NCBI RefSeq assembly: GCF_014174495.1
Contig: NZ_JACJHR010000007.1
Coordinates: 62,001 to 126,000, forward strand
From: Amycolatopsis echigonensis
GTDB lineage: Bacteria > Actinomycetota > Actinomycetes > Mycobacteriales > Pseudonocardiaceae
Length of the DNA stretch: 64,000 nt
Direction: 5' to 3'
Shown: piece after piece, positions 8,442 through 16,953 of the stretch
Layout: the number at the start of each line of letters is the position of its first letter
Numbering within the stretch: the first letter of the stretch is position 1
Notes under the pieces: model-generated
Database searches by the model: none
What the model saw: the letters and a program-made list of their open reading frames with translations, nothing else
Told to the model about the DNA's origin: nothing
Program-made: the position numbers and the translations under genes

Positions 8442-8933
8442 TTGGAGACCGAACGCCTCCGGCTGTCCCCGATCGGCCCGCATTGTGCCGATGAGCTGTA
8501 CCGGTTGCACCAGGACCCCGGCATCGCCCGCTGGTACGGCGACTGGACCCGCGCTGAAGCGGAAGCCCGCGCCGCGGAGATCGGCCGAAGCTGGCACCGC
8601 GACGGCGTCGGCAAATGGCTGGCCTACCACCGGAAATCCGGAGAACTCGTCGGCCGCGATGGACTGTCCTATCAGGACGTTTCTGGTGCGCGACGACTGG
8701 AGATCGGCTGGGCGGTTCGCGAGGCGCACTGGGGAAACGGCTATGCCACCGAGATCGGCCTCGCTGGCCTGACCCGCGCCCGAGAACTCCGGGTAACCGA
8801 AGTTGTCGCCTTCACTGAGGTGCACAATGTTCGCTCCCGTGCGGTGATGGAACGCCTCGGCTTCACCTACCGCCACGACTTCCCGCATCGCGGCGAACCC
8901 TTCGCCCTCTACGCGATCTCTCAAAGCGATTGA
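8442..8933 (+). CDS. GNAT family N-acetyltransferase (RimJ/RimL-like)
   Basis: Acetyl-CoA-dependent N-acetyltransferase of 163 residues. It begins METERLRLSPIGPHCADEL, typical of RimJ/RimL-like enzymes that acetylate protein N-termini or small amines, and carries the acetyl-CoA loop region EAHWGNGYATEIGLAGL and the VHNVRSRAVMERLGF end motif. The TTG start at 8442 is one base after the rho stop, so it depends on translational coupling. It forms a two-gene unit with rho; a functional link is unproven. Substrate unknown. Confidence 0.85.
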   Translation: METERLRLSPIGPHCADELYRLHQDPGIARWYGDWTRAEAEARAAEIGRSWHRDGVGKWLAYHRKSGELVGRDGLSYQDVSGARRLEIGWAVREAHWGNGYATEIGLAGLTRARELRVTEVVAFTEVHNVRSRAVMERLGFTYRHDFPHRGEPFALYAISQSD

Positions 8934-8965
8934 CCCTCCGTTGCCGAAGCGAAATCGCTCAGCTC

Positions 8966-9003
8966 TTTCGAAAAATTCCTTATTGTGCTATAGTCCCACA
9001 ATA
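8966..9003 (+). promoter_or_regulatory. Promoter with inverted repeat upstream of methyltransferase
   Basis: An AT-rich patch holds an extended -10, TGCTATAGT (8986-8994), with only a weak -35 near 8966. TATTGTG (8981-8987) and CACAATA (8997-9003) form a perfect 7-bp inverted repeat straddling the -10, a likely repressor site. The regulator is not encoded alongside. Confidence 0.5.
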
Positions 9004-9023
9004 CTGGGTTAAAGTCCGATCCC

Positions 9024-9932
9024 ATGACTCCCAGCCGCACCGCTCTCCTTTCCGCCGCAGCACGAGCCGCGCATCTGCTCGTTGACGAGCGTCCGCCCAT
9101 TTTCGCCGACCCGCTCGCGAAAACCCTCCTGGGAGACCGTGCCGAAGAACTGCTCGGCTACCACCTGTCCTACGGCAGCCACCCCGCCCTGTCCGGTGCT
9201 CGCACGACAGCCGTCACGCGCAGTCGCTACACCGAGAACCGTTTGGCGGAAATGGGCGTCGACCAATACGTGATCCTCGGCGCGGGTCTGGATTCCTACG
9301 CCTACCGTGGAGCCGACCACGTCCGCGTGTTCGAAGTGGACACCCCCGTCACGCAGCGCTGGAAGCGAACACTTCTGGCCGACACCGGCATCGCCACACC
9401 CAAGACAGTCGAGTTCGTCGCCGTTGACTTCGAAAAAGAACAACCACTGACCGGTCCCCTCGGGCAAGCCGGATTCGACCCCGCCCGCCCGGCGCTGGTC
9501 AGCTGGCTAGGCGTCACGATGTACCTCACCGAGGAAGCGATCAGCCACACTCTCCACGCGATCGGCAGTTTCGCCCCCGGAACGGAACTCATCGTCGAAC
9601 ACCTTCTCCCTGCCGCACTCCGCGATGAGGCCGGTCAGACCTACGCGGAGCTGGTCATGGCCGCAGCGGCCGAAAACGGCGAGCCCTGGCGAACCTTCCT
9701 CAGCACAGAGCAGATGGCCGCGCTCCTGCGCGACCACCTGCTCGAGCCGATCGAACACGTCGGCCAACGCGAAACGCTTGCCGATTGGGACCGCGGCGAC
9801 GCACTGCGCCCGACCGAGCTGTCCGTCCTCACCCGGGCCCGGGTCAGGGCACCGTCACCAGCCACCGATCCGGCCGGCGCCGCAAATACCCCCACCAATA
9901 CCCAGCCGAAATCACCAGCACCCCAGCGGTAA
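9024..9932 (+). CDS. SAM-dependent methyltransferase, LCM/TIGR00027 family
   Basis: A 302-residue class I methyltransferase of the leucine carboxymethyltransferase-like family expanded in mycobacteria and actinomycetes. Hallmarks are the N-terminal ARAAHLLVDERPPIFADPLA, the SAM-binding YVILGAGLDSYAYR, the acidic VFEVDTP, and VSWLGVTMYLTEEAI. The last 30 residues are Pro/Thr-rich and overlap the end of the convergent permease gene by 89 bp. No Shine-Dalgarno is seen before the ATG. The substrate is unknown; family members often modify small metabolites or lipids. Confidence 0.9.
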   Translation: MTPSRTALLSAAARAAHLLVDERPPIFADPLAKTLLGDRAEELLGYHLSYGSHPALSGARTTAVTRSRYTENRLAEMGVDQYVILGAGLDSYAYRGADHVRVFEVDTPVTQRWKRTLLADTGIATPKTVEFVAVDFEKEQPLTGPLGQAGFDPARPALVSWLGVTMYLTEEAISHTLHAIGSFAPGTELIVEHLLPAALRDEAGQTYAELVMAAAAENGEPWRTFLSTEQMAALLRDHLLEPIEHVGQRETLADWDRGDALRPTELSVLTRARVRAPSPATDPAGAANTPTNTQPKSPAPQR

Positions 9933-11214
9933 TCGCCAGGTCCAGCAAGCTCTGCGACACCAGCACATACCCCAACACCAGCACCACGACGCCCGGCACC
10001 ACCGGCCATCCCGGCATCCGCCACACCTGCGGACGCCGATGGGCCGGACGTCGCGCCCACAGCACGCTCACCGCGATCGCCAGGTACAGCGCGACCACGG
10101 CCACTCCGGTGACGCCGCTCAGCGTTTCCACCGGCACGAAACACAGCACCGCTTCCGAAATGCCGACCACGAGCGTCGCCACCCACGGCGCGCCGAATCG
10201 CGGGCTCACCACGCTCAACGCGCGATTCACCGGCTCCGGCCAAGCGCGGTCCCGCCCCGAGGCGTACAGCACGCGCGAATTCTGGATCACCATCACGATC
10301 ACCGCGTTCACGATCGCCGCCGCGATGCACAGGCTCACGATCGTGCCGAAGGTCGAACTGCTCCAGCTCACCACGAGCGCGGTCAGGTCGAGGTTCCCGA
10401 GGGTCGCGAGATCCGGAACGCCCAGCGTGATCGCCACGACCGGCACCAGGATCACGACCGCGCTGACGCCGAGCGTCCAGAACACGGTCCGCGAGACCGT
10501 CTTGTGCGGTTCCCGCATCTCCTCCGCCAGGTACACCGCGGTCGAGAACCCTTGCACCACGAACAACGCCACCGCCAGTCCGGCGATCACCGAAACCAGC
10601 GCGATGGGATGCACGCCGTCCATGCTGGGCCGCACGAGCACCGCGGCCGGCCGGGCGCTGTGCGCGAAACCGAGCACGGACACCACGACGATCGCCACGA
10701 TCTCGATCACCAGGAAAATCCCGGTCAGCCACGCGTTCGACCGCAGATTCACCAGGCCCATCCCGGTGGACGCCAGCATCACCAGCGCACCCGCCACCGA
10801 GGGATCGATGTGCACGGCGACCGCCAGGTAATCGGCCACCCCGATCGCGATGATCGGAGGCACCACCAGGATCACGATGAACGACAACATGAAGGTGATC
10901 CACCCGGCGAACCGGCTGACCACTGTCGACACCATGGCGTACTCGCCACCCGAACTCGGCACCAGCGTGCCGAGTTCGGAGTAGCAGAACGCGATCCCGA
11001 CGCACAGCAGCACGGCGAGCCCGATGGCGAGCGCGGTGCCGGTGCCGAGCGAGCCGAACAACGGCGGGACGAGCACGAACAACGACGACGCCGGCGTGAC
11101 GCAGCTCAGCGTCAGCAGGGTTCCGCCGCCGACCCCGATCGATCTGGTCAGCGAGCGGGGCGCGGGCGGCCCGGCGGCAGTGTCGGTCTGGACGGGGACC
11201 GGTTGAGGCGGCAT
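9844..11214 (-). CDS. APC superfamily amino acid/amine permease
   Basis: Secondary transporter of 456 residues with about 12 predicted membrane helices, beginning MPPQPVPVQTDTAAG. The ATG at 11214 is preceded by GGAGG at 8 nt; longer in-frame starts lack this. The signature region SSGGEYAMVSTVV and LYASGRDRAWP are seen. It is divergent from an Lrp/AsnC regulator and a class III aminotransferase, which suggests uptake of the amine or amino acid that the transaminase uses. Its 3' end overlaps the opposing methyltransferase gene. Confidence 0.92.
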   Translation of the reverse strand: MPPQPVPVQTDTAAGPPAPRSLTRSIGVGGGTLLTLSCVTPASSLFVLVPPLFGSLGTGTALAIGLAVLLCVGIAFCYSELGTLVPSSGGEYAMVSTVVSRFAGWITFMLSFIVILVVPPIIAIGVADYLAVAVHIDPSVAGALVMLASTGMGLVNLRSNAWLTGIFLVIEIVAIVVVSVLGFAHSARPAAVLVRPSMDGVHPIALVSVIAGLAVALFVVQGFSTAVYLAEEMREPHKTVSRTVFWTLGVSAVVILVPVVAITLGVPDLATLGNLDLTALVVSWSSSTFGTIVSLCIAAAIVNAVIVMVIQNSRVLYASGRDRAWPEPVNRALSVVSPRFGAPWVATLVVGISEAVLCFVPVETLSGVTGVAVVALYLAIAVSVLWARRPAHRRPQVWRMPGWPVVPGVVVLVLGYVLVSQSLLDLAITAGVLVISAGYWWGYLRRRPDRWLVTVP

Positions 11215-11402
11215 GGGGATCCCTCCGTCGGCGGCGCTGGAATTCGACGGATGGAACAGGACGGGTTTGCCGTTGTCAACGCCGGAAAGACGACGAAATC
11301 CGTTGTCCGGTACCCAGGATGACAGTCCATCTGGACACTCTGCGCGACTGTTCGCCACGCCCCCGGTTGCCTGCGCGGGGGCCGACCCGACATGATCCGT
11401 GA
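11215..11402. promoter_or_regulatory. Divergent region between permease and Lrp-type regulator
   Basis: The 188-bp gap holds GTCCATCTGGAC (11325-11336), a palindrome with 5-bp arms, about 70 bp before the regulator start. This size and placement fit an Lrp/AsnC box serving both promoters. Promoter hexamers are not clear. Confidence 0.35.
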
Positions 11403-11888
11403 ATGCAGAGCCAGGACCCGAACCGGCCAGCGCCGCCGGTCGTCGACGAGATCTCGAAGCAGATCATCGCCCAGTTGCAAGAGGACGGACGGCGGCCGTA
11501 CGCCACGATCGGCAAGGCGGTCGGACTGTCCGAGGCGGCGGTCCGCCAGCGAGTGCAGCGGCTCTCCGATTCGGGCGTGATCCAGATCGTCGCGGTGGCG
11601 GATCCCTTGCAGGTCGGGCTTCTCCGGCAGGCGATGGTCGCCATCACGGTCGACGGCCCGCTCGATCCGGTCGCCGACGCACTGGCCGAAATGGACGAGA
11701 TCGAGTACGTCGTGCTCTGCGCGGGCCGCTTCGACGTGCTGTGCGAGGTGCTCTGCGCCGACGACGAGGCGCTGCTCGACGTGATCTCCAACCGCATCCG
11801 GACGCTGCCCGGAGTGCGCACCGCGGAGACGCTCGTGTACCTCAAGCTGCGGAAACAGTCCTACCAGTGGGGCACGCACGGCGGGTGA
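11403..11888 (+). CDS. Lrp/AsnC family transcriptional regulator
   Basis: A 161-residue feast/famine regulator. The N-terminal HTH (ISKQIIAQLQEDGRRPYATI, LSEAAVRQRVQRL) is followed by the RAM/ASNC effector domain (about residues 75-150) with the beta-strand pattern MVAITVDG and YVVLCAGRFDVLCEV. It lies between a divergent amino-acid permease and a downstream aminotransferase, so an amino acid or its oxo-acid is the likely effector. The Lrp-transaminase pairing resembles lrpA-lat of mycobacteria in layout only. Confidence 0.93.
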   Translation: MQSQDPNRPAPPVVDEISKQIIAQLQEDGRRPYATIGKAVGLSEAAVRQRVQRLSDSGVIQIVAVADPLQVGLLRQAMVAITVDGPLDPVADALAEMDEIEYVVLCAGRFDVLCEVLCADDEALLDVISNRIRTLPGVRTAETLVYLKLRKQSYQWGTHGG

Positions 11889-12056
11889 CGACGAAATCCG
11901 AAGATCTGTCCGCATTAGACTGCTGAAATTAGTCGTTACGGGTGGCTGGGACGACTGATCCGCTTGCCAACCGGTGTTGGCTCGTGCGATAACCGAGAAG
12001 TCCGGCCGGTGCGCCACGGTGCGTGCCGGCAGCTTCGAGGCCCGTTTCGAGGAGCC

Positions 12057-13445
12057 ATGACCACGACCGCCGAACCCGCCGGGATCATCACCGGCTCGGG
12101 CACTGCCGCACGCGACAACCTCTGGCTGCACTTCACGCGCCACAGCCGCGCCGACACCGCCGACATCCCGGTGATCGTGCGCGGCGAGGGCGCCTACATC
12201 TGGGACGACACCGGCAAGCGCTACCTCGACGGCCTCGCCGGGCTGTTCGCGGTGCAGGTCGGTCACGGCCGCGAGGAACTGGCCGAAGCCGCCGCGCGGC
12301 AAACGAAACAGCTCGCGTACTTCCCGCTCTGGGGCCACGCGCACCTACCCGCGCTTGAGCTGGCGGAACGCCTTGCCGCCGCCTCGCCGGGCGACCTCAA
12401 CCGCGTGTTCTTCACCGTCAGCGGCGGCGAATCCGTGGAAACGGCGTGGAAACTGGCCAAGCAGTACTTCAAGCTGACCGGAAAACCCACTAAGCACAAG
12501 GTGATCAGTCGCGCGCTGGCGTATCACGGCACGTCGCAGGGCGCGCTGTCCATCACCGGAATTCCCGGTGCGAAGGCCGATTTCGAGCCGCTCGTGCCGA
12601 GCACCCTGCGCGTGCCGAACACGAACTTCTACCGCGCTCCCGAGCACGCCGACGATTACGAGGCCTATGGCCGGTGGGCCGCGGACCAAATCGAGCAGGC
12701 GATCGAATTCGAGGGCGCGGACACGGTCGCCGCGGTATTCCTCGAACCCGTGCAGAACACCGGCGGATGCTTTGTCCCGCCGCCGGGGTATTTCGCCCGG
12801 GTCCGCGAGATTTGCGACAAACACGACGTGCTGCTGGTGTCGGACGAGGTGATCTGCGCGTTCGGCCGGGTCGGCTACGACTTCGCGGCCAAGCGGTACG
12901 GCTACCAGCCGGACATCATCACCACCGCCAAGGGTCTGACCTCGGGGTACGCGCCGCTCGGCGCGGTGCTCGCGAGCGAGCGGCTGATGGAACCGTTCGC
13001 CGGCGGCGAGGCCACCTTCATGCACGGGTCGACCTACGGCGGCCATCCGGTTTCGTGCGCGGTCGCGCTGGCCAATCTTGACCTCATCGAGCGCGAGAAC
13101 CTTTACGGCCACGTCCTGGACAAGGAAACCGCCTTCCGGGCGACCCTCGACCGGCTGACCGATCTGCCGATCGTCGGCGACGTGCGCGGCACCGGTTTCT
13201 TCTACGGCATCGAACTCGTCAAGGACAAAGCGACCAAGGAGACCTTCACCGCCGGGGAATCGGAACGTATTCTGCGCGGCTATCTCTCGAACGCGCTGTT
13301 CGAGGGCGGTCTCTACTGCCGTGCCGACGACCGCGCCGAGCCGGTGGTCCAGCTGTCGCCGCCGTTGATCTGCGACCAGCCGCAGTTCGACGAGATGGAG
13401 CAGATTCTGCGCGAGGCGCTCACCGGAGCGTGGAAATTGCTCTGA
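12057..13445 (+). CDS. Class III PLP-dependent aminotransferase (omega-amino acid/amine:pyruvate type)
   Basis: Fold-type I transaminase of 462 residues. It shows VSGGESVETAWKLAKQY, LVSDEVICAFGRVG (Asp pairing with the PLP ring nitrogen), the Schiff-base lysine Lys292 in TTAKGLTSGYAPLGA, and STYGGHPVSCAVAL. It would move an amino group from an omega-amino acid or diamine to pyruvate or 2-oxoglutarate. The ATG at 12057 has GGAG just upstream. It follows the Lrp regulator by about 170 bp and lies near the APC permease, suggesting an inducible amine catabolic set. The exact substrate cannot be read. Confidence 0.92.
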   Translation: MTTTAEPAGIITGSGTAARDNLWLHFTRHSRADTADIPVIVRGEGAYIWDDTGKRYLDGLAGLFAVQVGHGREELAEAAARQTKQLAYFPLWGHAHLPALELAERLAAASPGDLNRVFFTVSGGESVETAWKLAKQYFKLTGKPTKHKVISRALAYHGTSQGALSITGIPGAKADFEPLVPSTLRVPNTNFYRAPEHADDYEAYGRWAADQIEQAIEFEGADTVAAVFLEPVQNTGGCFVPPPGYFARVREICDKHDVLLVSDEVICAFGRVGYDFAAKRYGYQPDIITTAKGLTSGYAPLGAVLASERLMEPFAGGEATFMHGSTYGGHPVSCAVALANLDLIERENLYGHVLDKETAFRATLDRLTDLPIVGDVRGTGFFYGIELVKDKATKETFTAGESERILRGYLSNALFEGGLYCRADDRAEPVVQLSPPLICDQPQFDEMEQILREALTGAWKLL

Positions 13446-13511
13446 CGCCCGCTGCCGCGAGGGTTGTCCCGCTACGCTGATCTTCGTTGCCTACCAACGG
13501 GAGGAAAGCGC

Positions 13512-13919
13512 GTGGCGCAGTGGAATGACCTGGTCGCCTACATCAGGCAGACCTACCGGGTGATCCGGGACGACCCGGGCGAAATCCGGATCCGGGTCCT
13601 GTTCGGCGACGACGCGGAGACGACGGGGCGGGCGCAGGTCGTGGTGATCGCGCGCGAGATCTTCGACCAGCGCGAGGACTGGGTGCAGATCGCGACGCCG
13701 TTCGCCCGCGTGGACGAGGTCGATCTGCTCACCGTGCTGACCGAGGTAGGCCAGACGCTGGTGGTCGGCGGGCTCGTGGTGATGGGCGAGCACCTCGTGC
13801 TGCGGCATTCGCTGCCGCTGCTGAACCTCGACCTCAACGAGTTCACCGATCCGCTCGAACTCGTCGCCGGTTCGGCCGAGCTGCTGGAGCAGCAGTTCAC
13901 CGGCCGTGACGATTACTGA
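13512..13919 (+). CDS. Conserved hypothetical protein, possibly YbjN/secretion-chaperone fold
   Basis: An acidic 135-residue cytosolic protein starting VAQWNDLVAYIRQTYRV. GGGAGGAAAG precedes the GTG at 13512. The alternation of short helices and strands (IRIRVLFGD, AQVVVIAREIF, LTEVGQTLVVGGLVVMGEHLVLRHSLPL) resembles the YbjN / type III chaperone-like superfamily, a weak call by pattern only. No membrane segment or catalytic motif is visible. It ends just before a strong bidirectional terminator. Confidence 0.75.
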   Translation: MAQWNDLVAYIRQTYRVIRDDPGEIRIRVLFGDDAETTGRAQVVVIAREIFDQREDWVQIATPFARVDEVDLLTVLTEVGQTLVVGGLVVMGEHLVLRHSLPLLNLDLNEFTDPLELVAGSAELLEQQFTGRDDY

Positions 13920-13936
13920 GCCGCCGCACCCACGAA

Positions 13937-13971
13937 AAAGCGGGGCCCTGATCCGATCAGGGCCCCGCTTT
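13937..13971. terminator. Strong bidirectional terminator
   Basis: AAAGCGGGGCCCTGAT (13937-13952) and its exact complement (13956-13971) form a 16-bp stem with a 3-nt loop. The A-tract on the left and T-tract on the right make it work on both strands. It lies between the convergent hypothetical gene and the TAP-type hydrolase gene. Confidence 0.9.
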
Positions 13972-13978
13972 CCTTGTC

Positions 13979-15463
13979 TCAGTACGGCTGCACCGCCGGC
14001 GGCCGCGGACCGTCCATCCTGGACTGGACGCTCGGCTCGACCGCCGGGCAATGCTTGCCGCGGCCCGGGTTCGTGCCGTCGATCAGGAAAGCGTCCGCGG
14101 CGTCGGTGACGCATCGGCTCTTCTTGAAGTACGCGCCATGGCCCCAGCCCTCGTAGGTGAGCAGCGACGCACCGGACTGCTGTGACGCACGCGCCGCCCA
14201 CTCGTACGGCGTGGCCGGGTCGTAACGGCTGTTCAGCATCAACATCGGCACTCCCGGCCGGACCGACAGCGGATGCTGCGGGTTGCGCACCGGGCTCGGC
14301 CAGCCGGCGCATCCGGTCGCCGCGCTCCAGCCCAGCGGAGAGAAGTGCAGGTCAGGCGACACCGTGGCGAGGGCGCGACGGTAGCTGTCGAGCTGCGGGT
14401 AGCTGGTGACCGGCAGCCGCCAGTCGGAGCAGAAGATGCTGTTGAACGGGTTCGGAATGGGGAGGTCGTCCTTGGCGAAGGACGCCTCGCCCGGCTTCCC
14501 GTCGCGCAGGTCGACGAGGTTCTTCGCGAGCTTGTCCCAGGTGGGGCCGTAGAAGTTCTGCGAGACGAGCCTGACGAACGCCATCGGATCGAGTTTGTCG
14601 TCCGGGGTGCCGAGATCGCCGCGTTCGGCGCGGGCGTACAGGTCCGCGACCACCGCACTCACGTCCTGGCCGTGCAGCGCGCACGACGTCGTCCGGTCGC
14701 ACCAGGCGGTGAACTGCTCGAACAACTCTTGCGTGGCCTGGGTTTCCGTCTTCAGGAACTCCCAGGTGCTGCGGATGGAGTGGTCCATGCTGCTGTCGAG
14801 CACGAGCGCGCGCACCCGGTCCGGATACGCCTCGGCGTACTGCTGGCCCATCAGCGTGCCGTAAGAAACGCCGTAGTAGGTGAGCTTTTGGTCGCCCAGC
14901 GCGGCGCGGATCGCGTCCATGTCGCGCACGACGCTGCGCGTGTCGGAGTGGCTGGCGAGCGGCCCGGTGATCCGGTCGCAGCTGCGGCCGAGCGCGCGGT
15001 TGTACGCGAGCAGCTGCTGGAATTCGCCGGAATCCTTCGGCAGCACCGGGTTTTTCGCGGTGAGCTCGTCGAGCCCGCACTTGATCGCGGTGCTTTCCCC
15101 GACTCCGCGAGGATCGAATCCGACCGTGTCGAACCGTGCGGCGACCTTCGGCGACAGCGACCAGCCGCTCTGCACCTCGCCCGCTCCCGCGCCGCCCGGG
15201 CCGCCGGGGTCCAGGAGCACCGAACCGATCCGGTGCGCGGGATCGGCGGCCTTGCGCCGGGCGAGCGCGAGCTGGATCGTGCCGTCGCCGGGACGGTCCC
15301 AGTCGAGCGGCACGGTGAGCTTGCCGCATTCGACCCCTTGTCCGGTGGGACACGGTTTCCAGTCGATCGCCGCGGGTGCGGCGACTGCCGGTGCCGCGGT
15401 GGCCAACGCCGTCGCCGCGGTGACCGCGGTCGTGGCGACGGCCAGTTTCCTGCCCAGACCCAA
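13979..15463 (-). CDS. Secreted alpha/beta hydrolase, tripeptidyl aminopeptidase (TAP) family
   Basis: Exported peptidase-like hydrolase of 494 residues. From the TTG at 15463 (AAGGGA 7 nt upstream) it begins LGLGRKLAVATTAVTAATAL, a Sec signal with cleavage after AVA. The oxyanion region LDPGGPGGAG, nucleophile elbow YYGVSYGTL, the late Asp in NSRYDPATPYEW and the His in GWGHGAY with the C-terminal TAP-like domain are all present. Such enzymes release tripeptides or amino acids from secreted proteins. An earlier start would bury the signal peptide behind about 40 polar residues. Confidence 0.88.
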   Translation of the reverse strand: MGLGRKLAVATTAVTAATALATAAPAVAAPAAIDWKPCPTGQGVECGKLTVPLDWDRPGDGTIQLALARRKAADPAHRIGSVLLDPGGPGGAGAGEVQSGWSLSPKVAARFDTVGFDPRGVGESTAIKCGLDELTAKNPVLPKDSGEFQQLLAYNRALGRSCDRITGPLASHSDTRSVVRDMDAIRAALGDQKLTYYGVSYGTLMGQQYAEAYPDRVRALVLDSSMDHSIRSTWEFLKTETQATQELFEQFTAWCDRTTSCALHGQDVSAVVADLYARAERGDLGTPDDKLDPMAFVRLVSQNFYGPTWDKLAKNLVDLRDGKPGEASFAKDDLPIPNPFNSIFCSDWRLPVTSYPQLDSYRRALATVSPDLHFSPLGWSAATGCAGWPSPVRNPQHPLSVRPGVPMLMLNSRYDPATPYEWAARASQQSGASLLTYEGWGHGAYFKKSRCVTDAADAFLIDGTNPGRGKHCPAVEPSVQSRMDGPRPPAVQPY

Positions 15464-15542
15464 TGCCCTGTCCCTTCGGCGTGAACTGGAGACGTCAGAG
15501 CCGTCGATCTTGCCAGAAGGTGACGGGCGCCACCAGGGCGGG

Positions 15543-16358
15543 CTACTGTCCTTTGTGGACATACTGGGTGCTGGCGAGGTGTACCGGGAAGGCAAGCGGA
15601 ATCAGCCCGTCCCGCCCGGCCAATGCTGGAGCCTCGGCGAAAAACGCGGTTCTCAGTGCGCTGGAAGCCGATTCGCCGAGCGGGAAGAGGTTGTAGGTGA
15701 CGGAGAAGAAATCCCAGACCTGCTCGAGCGATCGGCTGAAGTCGATCTGCTCGGTGCGCCACTGAACCGGAGCGAACCCGGCCGGAGCGAGGATTTCGTC
15801 CAGCCCGGCTCGAGTCCGGCAGCGCTTGTCGCCCAACGGAGACAACCGCTGCTCAGCCGGGACGTCGGCGAGGATTTCCCGCAACAGCTTGCCGAACAGA
15901 GCGCGCGCGTCGTCTCCGGCCGCGCCGCCGCTGAGGACGAGCGCGAGTCGCCCGCCTGGCCGCAACACTCGTGCCAGCTCCGCGGCCACCTCGTCGATTT
16001 CGGACATCAGCATGAACGCCATGTGCGACACGCAGGAATCGAACGAGTGGTCCGCGAACGGCAGCTGCTGTGCCCGGCCCTCCGCCACCGCTGCCGGACG
16101 CTGCCGGGCGAGAACCAGATCCGTGCTCGACACATCGACCCCGATCGCCTGATGTCCGGCCGCGGCAAGCAAGTCGAGCAGGAAGCCGTCGCCGCACGCG
16201 AGATCGAGCACGCGCCCGGGCCCGGCGATTTCGTCCCGGAGAAGTTCGTAGCTCGTCCGTCCGTCGGCGCCGCGCCCGTCGGCGAAACAGCGCGAAGTAA
16301 CCGCCGGATGGCTGGCGTGGAAGGCACGAAAGAAGGCTTCTTGCGCGGACCTGGTCAC
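15543..16358 (-). CDS. Class I SAM-dependent methyltransferase
   Basis: A 271-residue Methyltransf_11/25-type enzyme. SAM motif I VLDLACGDGFLLDLL, motif II GVDVSSTDL, and RAQQLPFADHSFDSCVSHMAFMLM are present. The sequence is clearly related across its length to two methyltransferases at 44-46 kb (same AQELPFxDxSxDxxVSHMAxMLM block). It is divergent from the MarR gene with a 55-bp gap, so MarR control is possible. Substrate unknown. Confidence 0.88.
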   Translation of the reverse strand: MTRSAQEAFFRAFHASHPAVTSRCFADGRGADGRTSYELLRDEIAGPGRVLDLACGDGFLLDLLAAAGHQAIGVDVSSTDLVLARQRPAAVAEGRAQQLPFADHSFDSCVSHMAFMLMSEIDEVAAELARVLRPGGRLALVLSGGAAGDDARALFGKLLREILADVPAEQRLSPLGDKRCRTRAGLDEILAPAGFAPVQWRTEQIDFSRSLEQVWDFFSVTYNLFPLGESASSALRTAFFAEAPALAGRDGLIPLAFPVHLASTQYVHKGQ

Positions 16359-16413
16359 TCTCCCAACTTACGCACCGGCGCGAAATCCCGCCCTCTCTTT
16401 GTAGAATCACCGG

Positions 16414-16869
16414 ATGGCGGACGTGGTGCCCGATCGGCGCGAGGCTGAGGTCTGGTGTTCCTACCAGCGTGTGCAGCGGGCGCTCGGCAGCGCGCTCGAC
16501 CGGCAGCTGGAGCGCGACGCCGGGATTTCCGGAGCCGACTACGCCCTCCTCGTCCCGCTCGCGAACGAACCGGACGGCGTGCTGCGGATGCGGGAACTCG
16601 GCGCGGCCGTCGAATGGGACCGCAGCCGGCTGTCGCATCACGTGAGCCGGATGTGCAAGCGCGGGCTGGTCGTGCGGGAGAACTGCACCGAGGACGCGCG
16701 CGGGGCGAACGTCCGGCTCACCGACGCCGGACGGGCGGCGGTCGCGGCGGCCCAGCGCCAGCACTGCGAACTCGTGCGCCGGTATTTCTTCGACCAGGTC
16801 AGCGGCCCCGAGCTGGACCTGCTCGGCCGCGTGTTCTCCCGGATGCTCGCCCGGCTGGCGCAGGACTGA
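16414..16869 (+). CDS. MarR family transcriptional regulator
   Basis: A 151-residue winged-helix regulator: dimerisation helix WCSYQRVQRALGSALDRQLE, recognition region EWDRSRLSHHVSRMCKRGLV, and wing ENCTEDARGANVRLTDAGR. It is divergent from a methyltransferase and followed after 84 bp by a flavin monooxygenase, the usual target type for MarR regulators responding to aromatic or drug-like ligands. The inducer cannot be told. Confidence 0.92.
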   Translation: MADVVPDRREAEVWCSYQRVQRALGSALDRQLERDAGISGADYALLVPLANEPDGVLRMRELGAAVEWDRSRLSHHVSRMCKRGLVVRENCTEDARGANVRLTDAGRAAVAAAQRQHCELVRRYFFDQVSGPELDLLGRVFSRMLARLAQD

Positions 16870-16953
16870 CCGAGGCCGTCAGCGCTCCGTGCGGGCGCGG
16901 TAAGCGGTGCGCCGCAGTCTTGCCGCATCGCCTACCGATCCAGGGGAGCAGAG

